Positions 30,659 through 36,916 of a stretch of 36,916 bases of DNA are shown here, piece by piece. The stretch lies in assembly GCA_030587505.1 (NCBI GenBank), contig JAUQYY010000036.1, positions 1-36,916 on the forward strand, in the 5' to 3' direction. Positions within the stretch are counted from its first letter, which is position 1; the number at the start of each line of letters is the position of its first letter. The DNA comes from Candidatus Sigynarchaeota archaeon. Lineage in GTDB: Archaea > Asgardarchaeota > Jordarchaeia > Jordarchaeales > Jordarchaeaceae. The notes beneath the pieces were generated by a model. The model ran no database searches. It had not been told where the DNA came from and was given only the letters and a program-made list of their open reading frames with translations. A program made the translations under genes and the position numbers.

Positions 30659-31869
30659 ATGGCGAAGGTTATAATAACGACTGGAAACTATGCTGCGGCG
30701 CACGCGGCTAAACTGGCGAGGCCTGCGGTGATAGCGGCTTATCCAAACTGAGCAAGTTTTCTTGCGCGGGGATAATAACGCCGCAGACGGGTATTGTGGA
30801 GAAATTATCCGATTTTGTTGATAGCGGCGAACTGAATGCTAAGTTCGTGCGTGTCGAGTCTGAACACTCTGCTATGGCCGCTTGCATTGGTGCGTCTCTT
30901 ACTGGCGTAAGAACTTTTACTGCTACTTCGGCCCATGGTTTAGCCCTTATGCACGAGATGGTGCACTGGGCGGCGTCCTCCCGGCTTCCTATTGTTATGG
31001 CTGTGGTTAACCGGGCTCTGGGGCCGCCTTGGAATATTTGGGCGGATCACACTGATTCGATTTCTCAGAGAGACACGGGTTGGGTGCAAATCTACTGCGC
31101 GAATCATCAGGATGCTTTTGATTCGATTATACAGGCATTCAAAATAGCGGAGGACCCTGATGTTCTTCTGCCCGTTATGGTGTGTTACGAAGGGTTTACT
31201 ATCAGTCACACCTCTCAGCCGGTTGAGATTCCCGAACAGGAGGAGGTTGACGCTTTCCTCCCTCCGTATAACCCACCTCATATACGTGTGGACGTGGACC
31301 ATCCTATCACTCACGGGAATCTGCAGAATCCTGACGACTGGTTTTACGAATTTAAGTATCTTATACATTTAGCTCAGGAAAACGCTAAAAGGAAAATCGT
31401 AGAGGTCGCTTCTGAGTTTGAAAAGAGGTTCGGTAGGTATCATGGTGCCTTGGTAGAGGAGTATAGGTGCGAAGATGCGGATGCTGTCCTTTTCTGTATG
31501 GGCTCTCTTGCCGATCAGGCTATGGTTGCTGTGGATGAGTTAAGAGAGGAGGGCTACAGAGCAGGCTCGGTTAAGTTGAGAGCATTCAGGCCCTTCCCTG
31601 AGGAAGAGATATGTAGAATTGCCCGCCGAGTCAAGGCCATCGCCGTTATAGATAGAAATCTTTCCGCTGGGAAAGGCGGCGCGTCGGCTTCTGAAATTAA
31701 AGCTGCCCTGTACACCGAAGAGAAACGTCCTCCGGTACTAGAATTCATAGCCGGTCTAGGGGGCCGGGATGTTACGGTACAAGACCAGAAGGATGCGCTG
31801 AAAAAAGCCTTTGAAGTCATTGAGACCGGAGAAATCGTAAAAGAGATAGGATGGATCGGCAGAAAATAG
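30659..31869 (+). CDS. porA: pyruvate:ferredoxin oxidoreductase alpha subunit (locus 2), with a 29-nt BHB-type intron
   Basis: The alpha subunit starts at ATG 30659 (MAKVIITTGNYAAAHAAKLARPAVIAAYP) behind GGAGGAG. Read straight through it stops at TGA within 31 codons. The rest (ITPQTGIVEKLSDFVDSGEL ... to 31869) lies in another frame. Joining 30659..30746 to 30776..31869 gives 393 aa and the exact motif AAYPITPQTGIVEKL, colinear with the intact locus 1 protein MYPITPQTQIVEEL. Downstream, ESEHSAMAACIGASLTG and RALGPPWNIWADHTDS are intact and selection on the protein looks normal. The gene is therefore probably functional and spliced rather than decayed. The junction is phase 1 in Ile30. Confidence 0.92.
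30747..30775 (+). other. putative mRNA bulge-helix-bulge intron in porA of locus 2 (29 nt)
   Basis: Exon 1 ends GCGGCTT-ATCC-AA. The intron is A-CTGAGCAAG-TTTT-CTTGCGCGG-GGAT-AA, and exon 2 begins T-AACGCCGC. ATCC pairs with GGAT (4 bp), bounded by 3-nt bulges AAA and AAT on opposite strands. The inner hairpin is GCAAG/CTTGC, extended to nine positions with one mismatch, capped by TTTT. The outer exon-exon helix is GCGGCTT/AA(C)GCCGC. Cleavage after the second base of each bulge yields CCA-ATA-ACG (P-I-T). This is a textbook tRNA-endonuclease substrate inside a protein gene. The length is not a multiple of three, so without splicing the gene is dead. Confidence 0.85.
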
Positions 31870-32016
31870 CGCCGTATCCCTCTTCTCGTACCCTCTCTCA
31901 ACTGCCGCGGACACTTGGAACCGAGTCGAGGAGTTTTACCCTCCCAGAAATTGCCCTCCACTTTTACCTGTTTGAACTTCAGTAAGGATTGTTGATTCCT
32001 TTTACGTCTAAAAATC

Positions 32017-33303
32017 TTAGAGTATTCTGGTGCGGCCTAGTTCTTCTCCTTCTTCGCTGACCTTCAGTAGTCCGAATTGTACAAACTTGATTTTCTCCTT
32101 CTTCGCTGAAGTGTAGAATGTTATTTTCCTATTTTTAAAATCCACCCTTTTTATTATTCCTATGCCACTGTGTTCATTGTTCTGGTCCTGGAATGCGACT
32201 AGGAGGTTTTCAAAATCCTTTTTTTGGGCGATATACACTTCGAGTTTTCTTAAGCGTTTCTCTAAGTACTTGGTTGTCTCTCTTGTCATCTCAACCTCCT
32301 CGTCTGGTAGTATGACGTACAGCAGATCTGGAGATTCCTCGGCATAAACCGGGGAACACCCTAAAACCTGTTTTATTTCTTGTATTTTCTCTGGGTCTGG
32401 TTGAGAGCCGGAGCCTAGTAGAGTGTATCTTAATCCAATCTGTTCAAAGCCTAGAGTTATTTCTCGGCCGCCCTCAAGACTCTTTCGGTACAGGATTTCC
32501 CTGAGAAACTTCCTGTTCTCTCTACTTCTTTTGTATGTTTCCGGGGCGGGGAGCCGTATAATTCTGATGGAGGAGTTCTCAAAGGGGGCTAATAGGTGTT
32601 CTATTTCATTTTTCCTTTGGAGTGCAATCAGAATTCTGGGCTGTAGCATTAAAATTACGGTTGTCTTAAGCTCTCTTGCGCCTCTTCCATACACCCATCC
32701 AGACGTGTCTACGAGAACTATTTCCGCACTATTACTTAGCGCTTTTTTAACCATCGCCTCCATTCCCGCCACGGTTCTGTGCATAACCCGGTAGGGCGTA
32801 TTCGAACCGATAAAGTAGGCTCCTTTTACCTTTATTTCGGACAGTTTAGAAACCGTTTTTTCCATAACTCCCATACTGATGAAACACGGTTGACCAATGC
32901 TACTCTGTCCGACATCTGCGTCGACAATCGCAACCTTGAAGCCTTTTTTAAAGGCGGTGTTTGCTAGAAGAGTTGTTAATGATGTTTTACCAGTGTCCAC
33001 ATCTCCCAGTATGGGTATTATTGCTGGCGCTTCTAACTTGTTGAAAATATTTGCGACGCTTTTCCACTCTTTAGGAAAAGGAGTGTTCAAGGGTTCAATT
33101 GCTTCTTCATTGTCCATATTAACCTCAAGTGTCGCTTCTGAAACGGTTTGAATCGGAAGTGCTTTACCCCTCGCTATAACGATGCTCTCCTCTCTTCCCA
33201 GAGTGTTTCCAAGTACTGAAATCTCTCCCTCAATAATCCTCATTTTTGCTGGACCTTTTACGAGAAACGTTTGATTTGAACCCGTTTTAATTGTTTTTTT
33301 CAA
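32017..33303 (-). CDS. clp1: Clp1-type polyribonucleotide 5'-hydroxyl kinase
   Basis: An archaeal Clp1/Grc3-family RNA kinase that phosphorylates 5'-OH ends of RNA. Its 428 residues have an N-terminal beta domain (1-90), a P-loop GDVDTGKT at 100-107, DADVGQSSIGQP, the Clp1-type lid VMHRTVAGMEAM and VDTSGWVYGRGARELK. A C-terminal beta domain follows (GIIKRVDFKNRKITFYT). In animals Clp1 associates with the tRNA splicing endonuclease, so this belongs functionally with the splicing theme of the window. The ATG at 33303 overlaps the stop of the upstream RuvC-fold gene by 4 nt, so the two form one operon. Confidence 0.94.
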   Translation of the reverse strand: MKKTIKTGSNQTFLVKGPAKMRIIEGEISVLGNTLGREESIVIARGKALPIQTVSEATLEVNMDNEEAIEPLNTPFPKEWKSVANIFNKLEAPAIIPILGDVDTGKTSLTTLLANTAFKKGFKVAIVDADVGQSSIGQPCFISMGVMEKTVSKLSEIKVKGAYFIGSNTPYRVMHRTVAGMEAMVKKALSNSAEIVLVDTSGWVYGRGARELKTTVILMLQPRILIALQRKNEIEHLLAPFENSSIRIIRLPAPETYKRSRENRKFLREILYRKSLEGGREITLGFEQIGLRYTLLGSGSQPDPEKIQEIKQVLGCSPVYAEESPDLLYVILPDEEVEMTRETTKYLEKRLRKLEVYIAQKKDFENLLVAFQDQNNEHSGIGIIKRVDFKNRKITFYTSAKKEKIKFVQFGLLKVSEEGEELGRTRIL

Positions 33304-34061
33304 GAATCTTTCCTCGTGTTTTTTCTTTTTTGTGATGCGATTGCAAAGTCCAGACTGATTTCTCCTCTCGCAACTTTTATCGCATTAGATTCGTCTATCG
33401 TAATTTTGCCTTGGGACGCTTTTCGGCTCATTTCCTGGATGTGTCTAATTACCCCCTTTTTTATCTTCCTTAATTTTTTAAATTCTTGCGGTTTTAATCC
33501 CTTTTTCTTTGCGATAGCTATAGCTGCTCTGGTGTCTTTAGTTGCTCTAGGACCATTTGAGGTTTCAAACTCGTTTACAAGTTCAATTTCCGCATCTACA
33601 TCCTCTAAAAGCTCCAAAAGCTGTTTGTAATAGATTGGAGCACCCGTCCCGAGGCGAATAACCTTTTTCACAGCAGGGAAGGTTCTCAATATGTCTCTGA
33701 TAATTTTAGATGCGTTTTTCGAAGAAAACGCATTGTAGGTATCCAACACGCTTTCGTTAATGAGCGCGGCTATGCCATATGTTTTCCCGGGGTCTACTCC
33801 AATTATAAGGGTTGATTCGCCTTCCGTTAAAATGAAGCGTAACTTTGGTACAAGATGCCCAAGCTCTTCGGTATCCAGCACCAAAATATTTGGGTGGAGA
33901 ATTAAATCTTTCTCATTGTCTGATGTTATAACACATTTTATTTCTGGTGGAATCCTCTCACCAGGCTTTATGCTGAGAAAGGGCACATCCTCTCTCTTCA
34001 GTTCCTGAACAACCCTGTAGTATAACCGCATATTGCTGGTAACAACTGCTATCTCTGCCAA
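33300..34061 (-). CDS. RuvC/RNase H-fold protein of unknown function
   Basis: A 253-residue protein with an N-terminal helper domain (1-85) and an RNase H-like core beginning LIIGVDPGKTYGIAAL (first catalytic Asp). Then come IRLGTGAPIYYKQLLELL, VNEFETSNGPRA with an acidic residue, and DTRAAIAIAKKKGL. These resemble the D-E-D layout of RuvC/YqgF-type nucleases, and the tail is very basic. I cannot name the family with certainty. It resembles the RNase H-like part of archaeal COG2433/DUF460 proteins but is much shorter. The start is TTG 34061. Coupling with Clp1 suggests nucleic-acid end processing. Confidence 0.7.
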   Translation of the reverse strand: MAEIAVVTSNMRLYYRVVQELKREDVPFLSIKPGERIPPEIKCVITSDNEKDLILHPNILVLDTEELGHLVPKLRFILTEGESTLIIGVDPGKTYGIAALINESVLDTYNAFSSKNASKIIRDILRTFPAVKKVIRLGTGAPIYYKQLLELLEDVDAEIELVNEFETSNGPRATKDTRAAIAIAKKKGLKPQEFKKLRKIKKGVIRHIQEMSRKASQGKITIDESNAIKVARGEISLDFAIASQKRKNTRKDS

Positions 34062-34442
34062 GGCCTACTACTCCATTGATTTAATGTGTTTAACTATCTG
34101 AAATTACGTACTAGTTTACCCCGATGTTAAAATTAACCTTCCGCTCTTAAGTGAGCCCATTACCCAGATTAGGCTTCTGAGTTCTCATTTAACAACATTC
34201 ACTTTTTATAATAAAATTTTTGTTCGTTGAATTTTTCAGTTACCTCCATGGAGGATAAGCGGATTGAGAGTGCTGGATTAAAATGTTCTCATTCCAACAG
34301 GGACTAGGTTCAAATAAATATATGTGTTAAAATATGAATATCTAGCTAGTATTGACTCGAATCAACTGTTGATTAAACCGTTTCATATTCTTATAATAAC
34401 CGCCACTTTTGGTGAATAGTAAAAAATCTGAACAAAGATGAG
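34062..34442. other. intergenic region upstream of radB with two dyads
   Basis: About 380 AT-rich bp between divergent operons. It holds a perfect 12-bp palindrome CCTCCATGGAGG (34243-34254) and an inverted repeat AATCAA-CTG-TTGATT (34360-34374) about 70 bp before radB. An ATG inside the first palindrome opens a 19-codon frame (MEDKRIESAGLKCSHSNRD). The dyads may be operator sites for radB-carS or for the leftward operon. No other gene or RNA is seen. Confidence 0.45.
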
Positions 34443-35201
34443 TTGGGAATGACTCCAAAAGACGATAAAGCCTACACGCCCTCAGAACTCCCCACCGGCA
34501 TACCCATCCTTGATAATTCGCTTGGAGGCGGGATACCTTTCGGTCTAATTACCCATATTTTTGGGGCTTCTGCAACTGGAAAAACCACGTTTGCGGTTCA
34601 GTGCGCACTAAACATTGCAAGGAGAGGCATGAAAACTATATATCTAGACACCGAGCGTGGTGTTCACCCGCAAAGATTATTGCAAATGGTCAGGCCTAGG
34701 AGCCTTCTGCAATCCTTAACTGTCATTAGGCCTAAATCCTTCGCTGAGCAATCCTACCTGATTGATAAGATGGAGTCTTTTATAGTTGAGGGGGTGAAGC
34801 TAATAGTTGTAGACACCGCAACAAAACTGTATCGGGCGGAGCTAGCACATCTCGCTAAAAACGTCGCTTTAAACCGTGAGCTTAACAGACAAATGGCAGA
34901 ACTATTAAACCTGGCAAGCAAATATAATTTGGCAGTTATTGTAACAAATCAAGTTTCCGCCGACATTCGAGAGAATGTAAATCGAATCAAACCCGCAGGT
35001 GGAACTATAATATCCTACTGGTCATCAATAGACATAAAAATGGAATATCTTGAGATGGGCCTAAGACGGATTAGTATAATCAAAAATCTTAAGTCTTCTC
35101 AAGAAAAAGAGGTTAATGTTCTATTAACAAAAAGGGGGCTACGGCAACAATCGGTGAATACCTCACCACAAAATAATTTAAAAAGCATAACTGAAAACTA
35201 A
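34443..35201 (+). CDS. radB: RadB recombinase paralogue
   Basis: A 252-residue RadB. It lacks the N-terminal HhH domain of RadA and begins directly with the ATPase core. Walker A GASATGKT is at about 41-48, YLDTERG and LIVVDTATKLYRAEL (Walker B) follow, and NRELNRQMAELLNLASKYNLAVIVTNQVSADI is characteristic. RadB acts as a mediator in homologous recombination. The start is TTG 34443 or ATG 34449. No strong ribosome site is visible. It is followed 33 bp later by carS, probably co-transcribed. The C-terminal tail beyond about 230 is poorly conserved. Confidence 0.93.
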   Translation: MGMTPKDDKAYTPSELPTGIPILDNSLGGGIPFGLITHIFGASATGKTTFAVQCALNIARRGMKTIYLDTERGVHPQRLLQMVRPRSLLQSLTVIRPKSFAEQSYLIDKMESFIVEGVKLIVVDTATKLYRAELAHLAKNVALNRELNRQMAELLNLASKYNLAVIVTNQVSADIRENVNRIKPAGGTIISYWSSIDIKMEYLEMGLRRISIIKNLKSSQEKEVNVLLTKRGLRQQSVNTSPQNNLKSITEN

Positions 35202-35234
35202 AAATAATTGCTTGACTGGAGGTACTAAAAAGAC

Positions 35235-35918
35235 ATGGACATTTTACCTGCCATTATATTTGCATTCTGGTTTATTTTGCCTGCTTATGCAGCAAATGGA
35301 CTGGCTGTTGTTTTTGGTAGAGGCCAAAGACTGAATAGACCCTTAGATTTCGGACATAACTTTATAGATAACCGGCGTATTTTCGGAGACGGTAAGACGG
35401 TTCGGGGACTCGTTGGAGGAACAGCATTTGGAACCATAATAGGTGCCTTACAGTTTATTTTCGGAGAACAGGTAGCGTTACCTTGGCTCCAATCCAATAC
35501 ACCAATTGGACTCTGGATTTATCTTGCATTCACTACAGGCGCTTCCCCGATCATTATACATTTCCTAATTTATCAGTGGCTAACTTTCTCCCCGTTGTTT
35601 TTCATTCTAATGGGTTTACCCACAAATTCGAAAACACTACTGGCTCCTACTATATTACATGGATTTTTATTATCCTTCGGAGCGTTAATAGGCGATTTAA
35701 TAGGTTCCTTCATAAAACGGAGACTAGATCTTCAAAGAGGTCAACCGGCACCAGTCCTAGATCAGTCAGATTTTGTAATTGGTGCGTTAATCTTTTCATT
35801 TGTTGAGTATATTCCCCCAATAGAGATTATTCTCATACTACTCGTTTTGACACCGATGATACATCTTCTAGCGAATATGATTGGTTACAAATTAAAACTC
35901 AAGAGAGAGCCTTGGTAA
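35235..35918 (+). CDS. carS: CDP-archaeol synthase
   Basis: Transfers CMP from CTP to digeranylgeranylglyceryl phosphate, making CDP-archaeol for archaeal membrane lipids. At 227 residues with about five membrane helices it is at the long end for the family. It keeps the signatures DNRRIFGDGKTVRGLVGG and GDLIGSFIKRRLDLQRGQPAPVLDQSDFVIGAL, with the C-terminal acidic/basic CTP site. GGAGGT precedes the ATG at slightly long spacing. Because BHB introns occur in other genes here, I checked for a break, but the frame is continuous. Confidence 0.96.
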   Translation: MDILPAIIFAFWFILPAYAANGLAVVFGRGQRLNRPLDFGHNFIDNRRIFGDGKTVRGLVGGTAFGTIIGALQFIFGEQVALPWLQSNTPIGLWIYLAFTTGASPIIIHFLIYQWLTFSPLFFILMGLPTNSKTLLAPTILHGFLLSFGALIGDLIGSFIKRRLDLQRGQPAPVLDQSDFVIGALIFSFVEYIPPIEIILILLVLTPMIHLLANMIGYKLKLKREPW

Positions 35919-35946
35919 CTCCTAAGCTAGGTAGAGGGGGCCCCTT

Positions 35947-36330
35947 TTATCGGGCCCATGGATACAGCCAAGTAGCCTTGGGTATTATCATCCACTGAAG
36001 CAGTAGAATCGCTCCCCCTATCATTATTATTCCCAGTATAAGTAGTTTTGTGGCGTAGCTCGCGTTATAAACATGCTTCGTGGATTCGTAGATAAGCAGG
36101 AACCCCGCAAAACCAATGAATACAAACGCTATAGACAGCACCGTTTCTATCCCATACTGATCCTGCAGGCTGATGTTGACGAGTGACATGCCGGTGGGAT
36201 TATAAAACGAAGGGTTATTAACAAGCAAAAAAATTCCTCCGCCCACAACAAAGAGTACAATCCCTAAAATTATTCCAAAGGCTATGAGAGATGAGACCCC
36301 ACTAGGTAACTCGAATTTAAACCTTCTCAT
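35947..36330 (-). CDS. small membrane protein of unknown function
   Basis: About 127 residues with three hydrophobic helices (SLIAFGIILGIVLFVVGGGI, TVLSIAFVFIGFAGFLLIY and LLILGIIMIGGAILLLQWMI) and a basic N-terminus MRRFKFELPSG. I favour ATG 36330 because GGTG lies at ribosome-site distance. An ATG at 36345 would add MWVLD. The extracytoplasmic loop with NNPSFYNPTGMS is short. It resembles small archaeal membrane proteins found with secretion or glycosylation genes, but I recognise no named family. It converges on carS, 28 bp between stops. Confidence 0.7.
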   Translation of the reverse strand: MRRFKFELPSGVSSLIAFGIILGIVLFVVGGGIFLLVNNPSFYNPTGMSLVNISLQDQYGIETVLSIAFVFIGFAGFLLIYESTKHVYNASYATKLLILGIIMIGGAILLLQWMIIPKATWLYPWAR

Positions 36331-36433
36331 ATCAAGCACCCACATTACGAGTCTCAGTGTTTAAGGCTAAAGTTTCTAACCAATCATATCTTAAATAGAT
36401 TCCCCTTTCTACAGTATTTGAAAATTAGTGTTT

Positions 36434-36476
36434 GGGTAGGCGATACCCTTAAGTAGGATTAAGGGCACACCTACCC
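36434..36476. repeat. nested perfect inverted repeat at the edge of the GC-rich tail
   Basis: Outer arms GGGTAGG (36434-36440) and CCTACCC (36470-36476) and inner arms CCCTTAA (36446-36452) and TTAAGGG (36459-36465) form a 43-bp nested dyad with 5/4-nt inner loops and a 6-nt apex. It lies 6 bp before the first gene of the GC-rich segment. It could be an operator, a recombination or terminal site of an integrated element, or a strong RNA hairpin in the leader. Confidence 0.7.
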
Positions 36477-36481
36477 TCTCG

Positions 36482-36694
36482 GTGACAAAGATGTCAATAG
36501 ACACCCTGTTTCTGAGCTTAATAATCTTTCTGCTCCTCGTGATTCTGCTCCGCGAACACGCTCGCACCGCGGGCACCCCAAGGGCCCCAACCCTCGAGGG
36601 GGCGCTCGACGCCCTCGTCGGCTCGGGCGTCCTGCCCGGAGGAGTCGCGGAGATACTGCGCTACATGGCCCTCAGGAGGCGGAGGGACAGGTAA
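36482..36694 (+). CDS. small single-span membrane protein in GC-rich segment
   Basis: About 67-70 residues. One N-terminal membrane helix (DTLFLSLIIFLLLVILLREH) is followed by a short soluble helical tail ending in RRRRDR. GTG 36482 or, more likely, ATG 36491 is the start, because GGTGA sits just before the latter. After about 36540 the codons become strongly GC-ending, unlike every other gene in the window. Small one-span proteins like this are common in archaeal viruses and plasmids, but no family is recognised. The next frame starts 11 bp after the stop. Confidence 0.6.
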   Translation: MTKMSIDTLFLSLIIFLLLVILLREHARTAGTPRAPTLEGALDALVGSGVLPGGVAEILRYMALRRRRDR

Positions 36695-36704
36695 CCCCGC
36701 CTGG

Positions 36705-36916
36705 ATGATAACCCTCCACGCGGTTATCCAGTGCTCGGCGGGAACCTTCACCTCGTCGCTCGGAAGCGTGGTGACCCGGCGATGGGAGAAAACGGACATA
36801 AAGAGCCTGATGGAGAGCCTCCTGGACCCGTTCCCGACACCACAGGCGATCACGCGGCGCCTGAGGAGGGAGCGCCCCGAAGACATCAGAGGGGCGACAC
36901 GCGAGCTCCTAAGGAG
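36705..36916 (+). CDS. partial CDS running off the contig, unknown (GC-rich segment)
   Basis: Starting at ATG 36705 an open frame (MITLHAVIQCSAGTFTSSLG ... RRLRRERPEDIRGATREL) continues to the last base without a stop, at least 70 residues. Codons end mostly in G or C, as in the gene before it, and the two are close enough to be coupled. The sequence is helix-prone and rich in Arg/Glu. I recognise no domain. The frame on the opposite strand is open too but fits the codon pattern less well. Confidence 0.5.
   Translation, partial: MITLHAVIQCSAGTFTSSLGSVVTRRWEKTDIKSLMESLLDPFPTPQAITRRLRRERPEDIRGATRELLR

Noticed and set aside
30796..31869. Treating porA of locus 2 as an N-terminally truncated 357-aa gene or pseudogene
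   Set aside because: The missing 30 residues are present, correctly ordered, just upstream. Only 29 BHB-forming bases separate them, and the rest of the protein is undamaged.
36518..36886. 122-codon minus-strand frame in the GC-rich tail
   Set aside because: Open frames are common by chance in GC-rich DNA. The plus-strand pair has better codon pattern and a ribosome site, though this remains less certain than the other shadows.
1..36916. CRISPR arrays, insertion sequences, rRNA genes
   Set aside because: Reading through intergenic regions showed no direct-repeat/spacer pattern, transposase-like protein or rRNA signature.

Overview
The window is archaeal chromosomal DNA. Markers are Orc1/Cdc6, the small subunit of DNA polymerase D, Alba, RadB, CDP-archaeol synthase, archaeal ATP synthase subunits, the HMG-CoA synthase/thiolase/DUF35 trio, archease, FAU-1, UPF0147, DUF2070 and the Elf1 elongation factor. 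PolD and RadB together with many non-canonical tRNA introns suggest a TACK-type lineage outside the classical Crenarchaeota (Bathyarchaeia-like or a relative), but I cannot fix the taxon by reading alone. The first 18 bases are a Nextera transposon end, so the left contig edge is an assembly artefact. The last ~400 bases are much more GC-rich than the rest.

Layout. 0-5 kb: a hypothetical gene, orc1/cdc6 flanked by inverted 13-bp-period iterons, DP1, and a PhoU/AbrB-type regulator split by a frameshift at a slippery heptamer. 5-10 kb: a four-intron tRNA-Leu, FAU-1, UPF0147, PyrI, ATP synthase subunit F, an XRE-type regulator and an intron-containing tRNA-Pro. 10-17.5 kb: ATP synthase subunit A, the mevalonate entry genes and a fused HTH/ATP-cone/NrdD-like protein. 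17.5-24.3 kb: a GT2 glycosyltransferase, DUF92, Elf1, an interrupted nadE divergent from a nitrilase, a two-intron tRNA-Ser, archease and DUF2070. 24.5-31.9 kb: two paralogous pyruvate-type ferredoxin oxidoreductase loci around alba. 32-36.4 kb: Clp1 RNA kinase, a RuvC-fold protein, RadB, CarS and a membrane protein. The tail is a GC-rich segment entered through a nested dyad.

The main discovery is splicing. The three tRNAs contain seven short introns, all outside the canonical 37/38 site, and tRNA-Leu(CAG) alone has four. Two protein genes, nadE (33 nt) and the second porA (29 nt), carry insertions in their most conserved motifs. These fold into the same bulge-helix-bulge (3-nt bulge, 4-bp helix, 3-nt bulge). 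Cutting after the second nucleotide of each bulge, the rule that fits all seven tRNA introns, restores exactly the conserved proteins (VGY-FTKFGDGG and YP-ITPQT). This points to tRNA splicing endonuclease/RtcB acting on mRNAs. Archease (the RtcB activator) and Clp1 (an RNA 5'-kinase) are encoded in the same window.

Other unusual points are a possible -1 programmed frameshift (T TTT TTA, then a stop) in the PhoU-like gene, a near mirror-image strand-composition switch centred near alba, a fragmented ATP synthase gene set, and a thiolase with an altered nucleophile motif. I saw no CRISPR array and no recognisable insertion sequence.
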